A DNA stretch of 64,000 bases from the NCBI GenBank assembly GCA_008477525.1, contig SPDT01000013.1:791501-855500 (forward strand), read 5' to 3'. The translations under genes were made by a program, and so were the position numbers. The notes under the pieces are model-generated. The model did not search any database. It worked only from the letters and a program-made list of their open reading frames with translations, and was not told the DNA's origin. Source of the stretch: Hypomyces perniciosus. Taxonomy: Eukaryota > Ascomycota > Sordariomycetes > Hypocreales > Hypocreaceae. Of this stretch, positions 48,961 through 60,300 are shown piece after piece. Positions within the stretch are counted from its first letter, which is position 1. Each line of letters opens with the position of its first letter.

Positions 48961-50480
48961 GTGCCAAAGTCTGGAAATGTTCCTCTTTGGCCGGCGGGTG
49001 CTAATTTCTGTTTTTGTCAGCAGAAGCGCGCGTCATTTACTCACATTCCGGGCCACCGAGAGACGCTTGAAGTGCGGCGGCTCTTCCCAGATGTACAGAC
49101 TGGATTCGCAATTCCACCATCCACAGCCTCTGACGCTAGCCTCGCACGGTTTATTGAAGACAGACTGAGACAGTGCGAGAGATAGTATCACACATCTTGT
49201 CGGAACCGTTCCGGTGTGGCACAACGCCGAAGCGTATGTATGCTGGACGTCGGCTTCTCGGTAAACTACTGTGTCCGATTGCACAAAGAAAGACACCAAT
49301 ATGCATGTCTGGGCTACAATTGGGGCAGCTCTCAACCCCTGAGCAAATTATCGATCAATGTTGAATCCCACCTGGAGCAGGTACCATGCATGACATCTGC
49401 TCCCGCCATCTTTCAAGATGCCATAACTTGCGTGTGCAAACTGGGAATTCCTTGCTTGTGGATTGACAGCCTGTGCATCGATGACTGGAGGCGGGAAGCC
49501 GCCAAAATGGCCACCATCTACCAAAATTCGTTTTCAGTCATCTCCGCCTCTAAATCTCCAGAACCAGACGGAGGTCGCTTCAGTGAGGGTGATTCACTTT
49601 GGGCCCCAGAAGTTGTCATGGGAGTGCCTGGACGACTCAGCCTACCAATGTAGTGGGGAGCATAGCCGACTGCTCATCCAAACTTCAAGTGGCAGTGCCC
49701 GTGGAAGCTTCAACAGTGCCATTGAGCCCGTCTCTCGCCCTAGGAGCGTAGTATAGTGAGAAATACTGCAGTTTGTTGAAAGACGATGACTTATTAGCTG
49801 TCTACTGGCATAGGTTAGTCGAATATTATACGAGGTTGCAGCTAACCTACGAAAAAGATATCTTCCGAGCAATACCTGGAATCGCAAAGAGTCCGACTAC
49901 GCTGCTCGACCGTTGAAAAAGTCGTCGCTGAAGGACCTGGCGCGGTACGCAGAGTCAATCTCCAAGAGCTCTGCTGACTAGGGTGTGTGTGGTCACACCG
50001 CCCATAGACTTGACGAGCCCCAACTTGGTTATGGACAGCCGCTACATGTCAAGTAAAATTCATCGATATTCACGGTGGCTCGACTGCATTATGTGACATG
50101 GTGGAAGTATGGATTCGACCAGTGAGCTCGTCCAAGGTCACGTCCTGCTTCGCGGGTACCTGATACCAATCGCACTCCATCATCTGCCGCTACCAGGGAA
50201 CGAAGCAAGGCAGCCATTTAAGCTGTTCGACCTTCACATCACGCAAGGGCGGGTGGCCAACGTCTAGGCAGATTACGGCTCTTCACCGACAATGCATGGC
50301 TTAATGCTCATGGAGAAAGCGGCATCCGGTGTACCGGAGCTCTTACTGGTCAAAAGCATCGGCGATGAAGGGAGGCGTTGCCAAGTCTATAAGCGGTTTG
50401 GATTGGTCGAGATCTCGAAGCCCCTGCGGCAATGAAAGTCCGAAAGGGATACGAAGTAATACTGGGAGGAATCTTTACCT
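48961..50480 (+). pseudogene. HET (heterokaryon incompatibility) domain protein, decayed
   Basis: The frame from 48961 (LEVRRLFPDVQTGFAIPPS, RFIEDRLRQCER) meets TAG at 49183-49185. It continues in the same frame as YHTSCRNRSGVAQRRSV, then the HET core YACLGYNWG, APAIFQDAITCVCKLGIPCL, WIDSLCIDDWRREAAKMATI and YQNSFSVISASKSPEPDGG. Relative to the usual SLCIIQDD--DW the loop is shortened. Beyond 49600 the text jumps frame (HFGPQKLSWECLDDSAYQC), indicating a deletion. Later family blocks appear in yet other frames: HRLVEYYTRLQLTYEKDIF near 49810 and LLLVKSIGDEGRRCQVYKR near 50350. Intact HET proteins trigger cell death on non-self fusion. This copy has a nonsense codon, a deletion and frameshifts. 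Confidence 0.82.
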
Positions 50481-51083
50481 CGAAGATGGGGGAGAACGTG
50501 CTGGTTAAAATATTATTGACTGTACAGATGAAGGAAGGGAATATGATGCACAGATGAGCCACGCGCAGCTGCTCGATGGGCTTACGAAAGACTACGAGTA
50601 CTTACATACGAAGTACACCTGTGTCGAATCCTTTAGTATTTAGCAAGCTCCCCACCCTCCCTCCAGCTGCACACCACATGTGCCAACGCTGCTCCACAAC
50701 GGGATATGAAGCACCTCGTTGGCCGCCTTGTTTCGTTGTGGCACATCCGAACAGGGGTTCGGCGGAGACACTCTCCGGCTGAATGTGCTGTTGGTTTGAC
50801 AACCAACATCCAGGGCTGCTTGCTAAAAGGTGAAGAATCCCTGTGTCATTGGCTTTTCTGACAATGTTGCTGGCAGGAAAGAGACAACCCCCTCCATCTT
50901 GCCATCGTTTTAAAGCTGGGCCTGTCGCTTCTTTGTTATGGTGCCAAATCGATCATCTCCATTTGCTCTCTTGCGGCCGTCTCTCACGTCATTCCATAGA
51001 TGGGCATCCCCGATCTGCAAGCTATGTAACTTGAGCAGACTCGTATCGTATATTCCTCCAACCCCGCTATTTGCGACCAAAAC
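50481..51083. other. Intergenic, no gene recognised
   Basis: Between the HET remnant and the chromodomain gene. Short frames only. It includes GAGTACTTACATACGAAGTAC near 50597. Confidence 0.4.
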
Positions 51084-52205
51084 ATGAGCACGAGTACGGC
51101 CACAACCAGCTCTAGTCAGACCTCCATTAGTACGCCACTTCCTCGATTATTAATGTCATATACTCCGTAAAACCGGCAACTTTGCTGACTTGTCTTGGTC
51201 GTCCCTTGCGAAGGCATTGGCGATTTTACACCACCGCCGCCAGTCGACTTTGCGACTGTCGACGAATTCTTCCAGCTCTTTACCCATTTCGGGGACGAAG
51301 GTTCCGAGACGATGCTTCCTGAGACTGTGCTCTCTACAGCCGTTGATGCGACCTACCGCAATGGTAGGACGAGCGATGATGGCACAGACCATGTGCCGAG
51401 TCAATCAGCCACCCCCGAAAGCCCTGGTCACAGCCATCAAGGTGCGACCACGCCATCAACTGCGAAGTCATTGGACGATGAAGTGCCCAAAACTTTAACT
51501 ACGAGGTTACGCATCGCGGACATTATCGACAACGATGCGACCAGCAACGATGATACATGTGATAGCCCCGCCCGAAATCCTTCAACCGAAAACGGCGCGA
51601 CTGGGTTCCGTGACAATGAAAAAGAGAAGCAAAAGCAGAATATAGACGAGGCGGCAACAGAGTCAAACATGGATCAGGCCGATGAGCATCAGCAAAGAAA
51701 CATGTCAAAGAAGAAGCAACGCGAGGCGGCTAACGACGCCGGATTACACTTCGACAAGACCAGTGACACCGACAACATATTCGAGATTGAGTGTTTGAGA
51801 TCACATCAAGTGGACAAAAAGTTCTCTGTGGTGGACTTCTTCGTCGAGTGGAAGAGCGGAGCAACCACCTGGGAAACCGAGCGCGATCTCCAACTCCAGG
51901 TGCCCTCGCTCGTGTTGGACTACTGGGACAAGCAAGGTGGCCGAGAGAATGTCACCGGGCTGCAAGAGTTTCACGTCCTACGACTTCTCGATTATCGGCA
52001 GAAGCCGTCTTCTTATCTTGTCCAGTGGGTGGGATACCGGAGAACCCGCCAGGATACTACGTGGGAATCGGTAAAGAAGCTGCAATTGATTGCGCCGGAT
52101 TTACTGGCCGAGTTTGAAGCCAACAGAGCTTCCAAGGTGCGCGCGAAAAGGCGCAGTATTGCTAGCCGAGTCGAGCCGGCGCGCAAGCGATCAAGATCAT
52201 CTTGA
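51084..52205 (+). CDS. Tandem chromodomain protein
   Basis: Exon 1 51084-51129 (MSTSTATTSSSQTSI) joins in phase to 51214-52205 across an 84-bp intron (GTACGC...GCGAAG, with a CTGAC branch), giving 345 aa. The exon-1 choice is an inference; the long exon alone has no ATG start. Residues 20-200 are acidic, Ser/Thr-rich and probably disordered. Two chromodomains follow, at about 202-255 (IFEIECLRSHQ, FFVEWKSGATTWETE) and 268-318 (FHVLRLLDYRQ, YLVQWVGYRRTRQDTTWES). The end is basic (RAKRRS, ARKRSRSS), a likely nuclear signal. Chromodomains bind methylated histone tails, so a chromatin role is expected. The first domain has a shortened loop before TWE. It is not linked to an integrase, so it is not a chromovirus piece. 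Confidence 0.78.
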
Positions 52206-53072
52206 GTGCCTTACAGCAGAGGGAAATCACTTTGCAAACAATACAGGAATAAATACAATTTTTTACTGAGGAACAAGCAAGCACCTACAATACTTGGATG
52301 CTCGCAGACAGCCACAAAGCAGAGTGGTGGGTAGGCATACAGGTAGTTCACAGATAACTCGCACCGAGGCATAGGAGTAAAAGACTGTACTAGGTACTAT
52401 TGATCCATTAATCTAGCTCCAGGGCCTAGCCTCCTTTTCTTTTAAATATGCAAAAACGCCTTGCATCACTCTATCCCTAGACGCCTAACTGCTTCCGTGC
52501 ATAGGTAAGGTAGTCAACAAGTGATTATTACTGGGCCCCGTCAAAACCTATCCACTTGAGGGATAGGCGTCGAAGAGCTTCCTATAACGTCCGTATTCTA
52601 ATTGCATATCTTGGGCGAGGCATGCTTTATCAATTGCCTACAAATCGGGGCCCCTTAGCGGGAGTGATTAAGTGGGGAATAGTCAAGCTACGCGTAGAAC
52701 TTGGGAGAGGAAACAATATACAATCGGTCCGATATATTAGCTCCCAATAGCCTTAATGATAATCCTGTCAGAAAGTCCAGTTTCCGACGCTGAGAAGGGT
52801 TTAGTTTCTTAACTGTTTTGCAGGCAGCCCAGCTTATTATGCATGGTTGTCAGCCTGGATATTTTTGGAATACTATTTCAAATAAATAGTATCTGAGATG
52901 CTTTATCCTCGAATATTGTATGCAAGTTTTTCCATCGGCAGCTAAATAATCCCAATAATGCCGTCTGCAGTATTCCATCTTCTCTATATACCTGAACTTT
53001 TGAAATGTATACATATATACGTGTTTCCGTCATCTATATCTATACTCTCTGGAAACAGATGAGTCTTTAAAC
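52206..53072. other. Intergenic, no gene recognised
   Basis: AT-rich toward 52850-53060 with no supported frame. It lies between the converging ends of the chromodomain gene and the NTE1-like gene, so it holds both 3' regions. Confidence 0.45.
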
Positions 53073-54858
53073 TTATAAAGACAGGGCTAGATGGTCAAGC
53101 TTTCCCGCCGCTTTCATTTCGCGGAGCCACTGCTTTGCACTTTTATACCCAATTTCCTGGGCTTCATCAATCTTGTCCATAGAAAACGCCCCGATATGCC
53201 TCACAGGTGGGCGGTAGTAGAGACATTCAGGCGTCTTCTTAATGGCGCGAATCTCGTTTATGTTGGTCGTGAATGAGAACAGGCTGATTGTCTTTCCTAT
53301 TGTAAGCGGACCGTTCTCAACAATGCCGGCACCTTGAGGCTCGTCTGGACTTCGACTCCAACCATTCTTTTCTGTCACAATAGCCTTGGATGATCCTACG
53401 GCTATCTTTTTATCCATATCACTTTCATGCTTGCTTCCATGGCGTCGATTACCCAGGCAGGACTGGAATAGCAGCTGCATGGCCAGGCGCCAGCCTGACA
53501 CGGATGGGCCAAAGTGCTGTGCTGGCGCAACATCAGGGATGCTAACATCAAAAGCGAACACGACTTCAGCGCCCAAGGTGAGTGCCGGGAACACGGGGAC
53601 GTTCGCAGAGTAGCAGCCATCCACAAGAAGGTCCCCGTGATCATCCATCATGAAGGGCGGGAATATTTCCGCCAGTCCCATGGATGCCCGAACCATCTTC
53701 CACAATGGCTTGCCTTGTGGATACATGATCTTTGCCCTGCATCCGTCTGTGAGGTTCGTGACGTTGCAGTAGTAGGTAAGCCGGAGATCTCTAGAGTCCA
53801 TAGCCTTTCCCAGCGCGGACGCTACGTTCTCCGTCAAGTATTCACCAGATGTTGCTGCAACTACACTGAGAATCGCTTCTCCTTTGTTTCTGTGTGTGAT
53901 AGTGCGCTTGGAGAAAAGCGAGTAAATCCATTTGGGCTATCAGTCGATGTCGGTGGCGTGGGGTAGAGCGACGTTTGCAGCCTTAGAGGACTTCGAGCCA
54001 ACTCTCGTGCTACAAGCCTCAGTCGGTGCGGACTCCTTGTATCGGAGAGAGTGTTTACTTGTGGCTGGGACCAATCAAGCTGGCTGTAGCTGCGCAGAGA
54101 GGTCGGCGTGTTTGGGGATTCACTTGGTTGAGGCGACGGCAAGGAACTGTCTGTAGTTGTCTCCAAGGAGTTGACTAACTTGGCCAACTCAGCCTCACAT
54201 CGCATCACTTCATGATCCAGGCCGAAATGAGACCTAGCATACCGGAAGGTAACAAAGCATAGCTTCCTCATTAAGGCTTGCACCACAGGCACGAAGATAT
54301 CAGCAGGTACTGTGCTGTCTTCGACATTACCCAGCGGGACAATGGCAAGCTTGGCTCCAGTAGAGGCGCGGAAAATAGGAGTTGCACCGGCGAACTTGGT
54401 ATACTCATCGTCAATTTCCTGACTTGCGGCGCATGCGGGGTGTTGTTGTAAGAGCGTAAAGAGTATTTGCGATGTTGAGTTCAGACAACATCCTTTTCTA
54501 AGGGTCTTGAGTGCATCCCCAGAAGATTCCTTGTCGTCTGGGTCATGCGCAAACCACGAGGGAAGATCGGTACGCTGCAGACTAGGAATATTGACGTTGA
54601 CTAGACCCTCGACAAGAAGTACTAATGAGCTCGGAAACCGGTTCCAAGGTTCAAACGTTTGTCCTACCTATATATGAGCTCTCATCCACAGTAGATCAAA
54701 TAGACAAGAGTCTATGTCTATGCTATGCTGCACCTACCTGGTGGGATATTAACAAACGTGGTCTGAAGAGACAGTTGGGCTAGAGCTGAGTCTTCAATAT
54801 AACGAAGCGGCCCACACCCTCGAAGTTGGTCCGTGATGTCAGTGGGATTGTCCATCAT
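53073..54858 (-). CDS. NTE1-like protein: cyclic-nucleotide-binding-like start and patatin C-terminal half, nucleophile region absent
   Basis: Three exons read from 54858: 54858-54738, 54663-54014 and 53936-53073. Introns are GTAGGT...AGGTAG (74 bp) and GTAGCA...TGATAG (77 bp). All phases fit, giving 544 aa with no stop. Exon 1 and the start of exon 2 (YIEDSALAQLSLQTTFVNIP, SSLVLLVEGLVNVNIPS) look like a cyclic-nucleotide-binding fold. The last exon matches the end of the NTE1/patatin lysophospholipase domain: PLWKMVRASMGLAEIFPPFM, GDLLVDGCYSANVPV, and a tail IDEAQEIGYKSAKQWLREMK. The Gly-rich oxyanion loop and the GxSxG elbow, which should precede it, are absent from all frames. The DGG motif reads DGC. 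NTE1 family members are about 1500 aa. It is either a catalytically dead paralog or the product of internal deletion. Confidence 0.68.
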
Positions 54859-55039
54859 AGTTACGGAGTACAGGGTCCTGCATTTCACCACAGGCAGATA
54901 TAAATATTTGGTATATAAATAAACGCTTTATGGCACCGATATTCTGAAAGCGGCGTTAACTGTAGAATATATAGGCAATAGTAATGGCATATCTGCTAAT
55001 ATTACAGAATATAAATATACCTTTTAAATACTGCGACAC

Positions 55040-56043
55040 GTCTACAGAGGACAGCCAGACTTGTCGGCAGGTCCATCCGACCTACTCTCTACTCCCATAA
55101 ACCCCGTTTCGTCAGAGCCGGCCCGAGCTTTGAGACACTCGGGAAGGAGGTGGCCACGCGGAAGCACCTTGAACTAATAGACTCGATGCCAGCCTCGACA
55201 ATCGCGGCTTACTTAAACAGCTCCCAACTCGACGGGAAAACAGGATAGGGAGCGGCAGTATACTATAGAGCCAAAGTCTATAAGGATTGCGGGCCACTCG
55301 CTAACGCAGAGGTCTATGACGTAAAAGCTGTGGGAGCTGCTAGGGCGATTAGAACAGTAGCCGGACTCGCAAGGAATAACCCTAGAATTAATGAAATATA
55401 TATCTTTCTTGACAATATATCAGTAGTTAAAGGCCTGCCAGGCGAAGCCTTAACCTCGTCACAAGAAAAGTTCATACAGTTCCAACATATAATAGAAAAG
55501 ATATACCCCTATATGGTGTTTATTTCCTAGGTGCTAGGCTATAAAGATATATAAGGCAATAAAACGGTAAACGAATTAATAAAAGAAAGGATAGCCTATA
55601 ACCTCCCCTCTTAAAGTTAAAGCACTTTAGCGCACATTAAACGCTAAATAAAAGCAGAAAGAATAACCCTTTAAGAGAAGTACTAGGAGGCAAACGCCCC
55701 AGAAAGCTATTAACTATAAAGCCTAGGAGCACCTATAAATCCCCTAGAACTGAAACTCCCCTGACCTATCTTGCACAGGCTGCTGGCAGAAAGGTCTAGT
55801 CACAGAGACTTCCAAAGCTACTACAACCATTTTGGCCACGACACGCAATCCCATTACAGATGCGGCTCCCCTAAAAAGCCGGGGCACTTTGCCGAATACC
55901 GCATAATAAGGAGCTTCCTCTTTAAAATACCAAGAGGCGAGAGACTAGTTATATACCTACTAAGACCTAAAGGGAGCGAGGCTTTCCAGAAGCTGGTGGA
56001 GGAGGTAAACCTATACAGCCCCCCTCTACAAGACATAGATTGA
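55040..56043 (+). pseudogene. 3' end of a LINE ORF2 (RNase H and zinc knuckle), plus strand
   Basis: RNase H-like text (ANAEVYDVKAVGAARAIRTV, INEIYIFLDNISVVKGLPG, YPYMVFIS then VLGYKDI and GNKTVNELIKERIAYNLPS) is interrupted by stops. Near 55850 a C-terminal knuckle follows, HYRCGSPKKPGHFAEYR, where the last Cys is Tyr. The order matches Tad/I-type LINE ends but the sequence differs from the minus-strand LINE at 27.2 kb, so it is another family. It is 5'-truncated near 55040. Confidence 0.72.
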
Positions 56044-56386
56044 GAATATACTAAAACTTTCCTTTATCCAGCGAAACGTAGCGAACAGGGTCTAGACCCC
56101 TGGCTCCTACCGACCTGTTGCCTAAACGAGGCTGTTGTACCTAGATACAGAGCGGTCGTCTCACATCAGCACTTGCTTTATTTAGATCCGCTCACTTATG
56201 TGACCTAATTGCCTGATGATCTATTTTCAGGATTCCATGGTTCTTCGCTCTACGTCACCCTTACTGATCTATAGTCTCTGTACTCGTAGATAAAAAGTAA
56301 ACCCCGGATTTTTCTTTAATCTCTTTCAGACCAGCAAGCGCACTTCATTTATATACTTTGAGTCCAAAGATCCTTGCAGCCATTGC
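56044..56386. other. Intergenic and upstream region of the MFS fragment
   Basis: No coding frame. TTTATATACTTTG near 56348 could serve as a TATA element about 40 bases before the MFS ATG. Confidence 0.35.
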
Positions 56387-57327
56387 ATGGGTGATATGGC
56401 ACCAAGTTTACGACGTAATCGGTCTACGGCCTATTCCCCTATCGATGGCGGCGTCGATTTATCCTTCATCAGTTTTCCCAATCGTCTAATTGAAGACGAG
56501 TACGAGGAGCCCCCTATAAGCAATCGCCCATTTCTGAGCTTTGATAATACGGATATAGCATCTCAACGTTACAAATCGTCAAACGAAATCGACAGGAACT
56601 TCTCAGTTCTTCCATTGCAAGATGGGGAATCAGAGTTACTAAACCCAAACACCAATTTACCTAATCAAGAGTGGCAAGGCCAAACCATACCTATCCATAA
56701 ATCAAGAAGACGGATGATAGTACTTTGTGGCCTTACCCTTGCGTGGTTTGTCGTATGTGCGCCCCTGTCTCGCCTCCCGCCCTATATCATGAATGAACAC
56801 GCTTTGGTAACACTGGGTGACAGAGAGTCGCAGAAAGTACCATCACATGTATGTACAGCTCCTAACTCCCACTGTCCTTTATGAGACCCTACGCTGACCA
56901 CGCTCCTTTGCAGCATCCATCGCCCCAAATCTTGCACGGAGGTTCGGCGACATTACACTGCTAGGATGGTTCGGCGCTGCATATTTATTCCCACAGGCTA
57001 CCTTGGCGATAGGGCTTGGAAAGCTATCTACAATAGTCAGGGTACAGCCATACGGGATTTTCTGGTCGATAATAATGCTAAGTGAGGGGAGACAATACAT
57101 AGAACATCAGCTACGGAGCTTTTCTAACAGTAACGTGCCTTTACAACTCTACAGGTGGGACCCTTATTTGCATACTTGCATCCAGTGGCAGCGTATTTAT
57201 TCTCGGACGCGTGATCAACGGCCTAGGCATGGCAGGCATGGTGCCTCTGGCTGGGACGACAGTTGGCGTTGGGTTTATTGCTTCTCTATTTTTAAAATGG
57301 CATACATTATCGGTAAAGGTGCATTGA
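56387..57327 (+). pseudogene. Truncated MFS multidrug-type transporter
   Basis: Exons 56387-56852, 56914-57081 and 57155-57327 join in phase (introns GTACAG...TTTGCAG and GTGAGG...CTACAG) to 268 aa. A hydrophilic N-terminus is followed by TM1 (MIVLCGLTLAWFVVCAPLSR), then SIAPNLARRFGDITLLGWFG and AAYLFPQATLAIGLGKLSTI, and TM3-TM4 (GTLICILASSGSVFILGRVI, NGLGMAGMVPLAGTTVGVGF). These are the conserved 14-TM drug:H+ antiporter blocks. The frame then ends at KVH-stop, where about ten more TM segments should follow. The next 150 bases are AT-rich with no MFS sequence. The 3' two thirds are missing. Whether the truncated product is made is unknown. Confidence 0.72.
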
Positions 57328-59802
57328 CAGGAAAACAGGCATAGAGAATTCCCTAAGTATTAAATGTATATTAAGAAATAGGGTAAAGAGCTAAAAAGAT
57401 GGGGTTTTTGATATATATTGTTCATAAATATAAAGGTTTTCATTATTCCTCTGAAGCTAATAACTATAGTAGTTAGTGATAACAAAGCAAAGACTAAGAT
57501 ATAACCTTTTAACTACAGGCAGACCTTTACCGATAATGGCTTGGGTGACTGTCTATCTCTTTATCATACGTAATATTAGATATCATTGTGTTACATCTCT
57601 TGGCAAGCTTGGTGAAGGCTTTAGATTACTGACATTTGTTTACGGTCCAGCCTTATATGTATTGCCGTTTCAAGTAACGTTTCCCGTTCAGGCTTTTGTC
57701 GCCTAGTAGCAGTGTTTACGTCAAGATAAATATAATGTTCCACAAGATTTCTCAAGCGATAAACCGCAGAACAGTCACTTATTCGATAGAACGGGTGGTT
57801 TAATAGTTCCATCGGTGTTGATCAGTTCGATACATGTGGGTGGCCGGACTTTCGGCTTGGGTGCCGTCACGAGCAGACTAAGCAAGGTCCAATTTTGCCG
57901 TAATAGTAGAAAATGTCTGAGTCATGTCCGTCCCAGCCAAAACCTCATTCCCTCATCTATATAGTAGCTACCAGACTTGGAAGCTACTAGATAAGGCTAG
58001 GTTACCGACCTTTAGATAGGTACTAACACAATCAACCTTCCTCTTCTATTCTGGTCTGGCCCCAACAGCCTTGCAGAGCCACACGAGTGCTGTTAACCTG
58101 TTGTGAGCACAATTGCATTATTGGCATTATGATCAAATAATACCATTGTGTTGTATTCTTCTTTGCCCCAGCTAGGGGTTCTATCAGCCGTGCTACCGCA
58201 CGTCCTTATTCAGCTCTTCTTGGGCTTGGTTGTGTGGTGTTGTGGGTATGTTTTGCCCCCAAAAGAATGTTTAAATTTTCATATAATTTTCTTTTAAATC
58301 TATGCTTAAGGTATCCACTGATCCAGTGGCCGGAGACTTTTGGACTATTACTATGGAGTCGTACACGAATTCCATAGAAAGTGGGACCATCTTTCGTTCA
58401 TCCTTCGTAGTATAGAACTCCAGATTGTTAAATTACATGAATCCTTCAATAAAGATTATTAATCAAAACTGGGCTCAAGAAGGGAGAGGGCGAGCTTTGT
58501 GTTAGAGCATCGGACTTGATTTCATCAGACTTACTCGCTGCACACAAGCTATTCACACCAGGCAGAGGGCAAATATCTGGTAATAGACAGTCTATTCAAG
58601 ATATAAGCCGAGTCTGCGGGAACCCAACACCAAGGGCGCAAAATTGCAAGCCATAGATCAGTGATTTTTATTTGCTTTCATGGATAGGCCACCAGCCTTA
58701 TGCTTGATACACCTTCTCCCCCTTCAGCTATACTTCCTTAACCACCCTTCAACCAGTTAATTATCAGGATATGACTTTAAAATCGGAACCTTAGGATTCA
58801 AAAATGGAATACATTGAGCTCAAAGCAACAACTTGGTGGGATCCCGTATATTCCAATGGATGTGGTCGTATGTGCTTGGATGGCTACCTGCTGCGTCTGA
58901 TATCAACTTGCTGAATGCATTTCCACGGCGGCAGCGATGTGATTCATGATCTTCTAGGTCGCGACAGAGGGCGCGTTTCTTACCCAAGAGCGACGAAACA
59001 CTAAGCACAGGCGTGACGGATCGCATCCTGAAGGCATAGCGAGATCGGTTTCGAATCCTCTTCAAGATAAAGGAGCCGGTGTACATGGTGGCTACCAGCA
59101 TTCCAGCTCTTGAAAGCAACTATAGGCTGACCACAAAACGAGGATGCAAGCCCGACGAGCATCATGTCACTGTCTGCATAGTGAATTTTGAAGACCCTTT
59201 ACACTGGACTCAGCCGATATACTTTATCTCTTTTGATATGGTCTTTGTGTGGGACGGTCTCGACGGCGCAGCGGGGAGACGAAGTAATTGCTGAACAGAA
59301 TCCTGGACCCAGAGACTGTTATATCCTCGACCACTACACCAAGCGGACTCGGGGCATAACTGCTAAAGCGAAATATAAAGGAGAAACGCGCTGGAAGAAA
59401 TAAATAGACCTAGGGGCTGTGGGACGCGGAATGACAACTAGTTATGTGGCGCTTAGTGCTTTGCTCGACTAGAAGACCTTTGCATGATATTGGTTGACCG
59501 AAGGGCAATCGACTAGGGAGGACAAATCGACTATGAACTATGAACAGGTCGTAGGAACGCTCATCTAGTATGCCAGCAACAAGTGTGAAGAACTATCTTG
59601 GCGAGTGCAGTGGGTGAAACAAAGCTCTGCACACTTTTCTTAAGACCAAGTTACCCAAATGGCACGGAAGTTGGCTACACCCACTGTACGATGTTATACG
59701 AGGTCAAGCCTTGGTTCAGAGGCATGTGGCAGGATGGAACGTAAGAGAGATGTCGGTCTGTAATATTATGAGTTGGCGATTTAGGCAGCCTAATAGCTAT
59801 AT
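57328..59802. other. Intergenic with possible decayed coding sequence
   Basis: 57350-57480 is AT-biased, like a RIP scrap. Between 58960 and 59200 a plus-strand frame with one stop reads PKSDETLSTGVTDRILKA then RDRFRILFKIKEPVYMVATS and ALESNYRLTTKRGCKPDEHH, which looks protein-like but was not recognised. Nothing else is supported. Confidence 0.3.
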
Positions 59803-60300
59803 TTATACAGATTCGAAGAGATAAAGGGCTGAGTAGATGGACCAGGAAACTGTGAAATAGAGATTGTTAGAGCAGTACGCGCTTTTGATCTCCAATAGAT
59901 ACGGTTGCGCAGCGTAGAAACACTGTGTTATGACTTCTCGGCTCTTAAATTCGTATGGGGGGATTTTTGGCCTGACGAAGGAATTCGTTCGTTGTAAATG
60001 CATCTGGGATGAAATTATCGGGGGGGGGGGGGAATCGATTTTCGTTAAATCGCCATCGCCTTGCAAGGAACTTGACAAACCGCTGACGGGCGTCCAATGA
60101 TTCTCTAGGCCGCGCAAGGCATTATATTTAAGCTGAAACATTTGAGCCTCATTAGCCTGATATGAATCCAAATCTGCGAGAGGTGGCCAGAGCGAAGCCT
60201 TACGCCCGCTGGAGTGGTAATTGGAGGAACTTATGCCTGTAGCCTTTGCTTTTGAGCTATCCAGACTTGCACATAACTTTCTTTTCTGAAGATGCATCAC
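59803..60300 (-). CDS. Hypothetical 165-aa frame
   Basis: The longest frame in this region, MMHLQKRKLCASLDSSKAKA... to LYLFESV. A run of 13 G at 60020-60032 is read as Pro residues in its middle, so any length error there would break it. No domain, signal peptide or membrane segment. Coding status is doubtful. Confidence 0.2.
   Translation of the reverse strand: MMHLQKRKLCASLDSSKAKATGISSSNYHSSGRKASLWPPLADLDSYQANEAQMFQLKYNALRGLENHWTPVSGLSSSLQGDGDLTKIDSPPPPIISSQMHLQRTNSFVRPKIPPYEFKSREVITQCFYAAQPYLLEIKSAYCSNNLYFTVSWSIYSALYLFESV
60020..60032. repeat. Poly-G run of 13
   Basis: Thirteen consecutive G between ATTATC and AATCG. Length is prone to sequencing error. Confidence 0.9.

Noticed and set aside
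59040..59065. GGTTTCGAATCC resembling a tRNA T-arm
   Set aside because: No acceptor, D-arm or anticodon arm could be paired around it.
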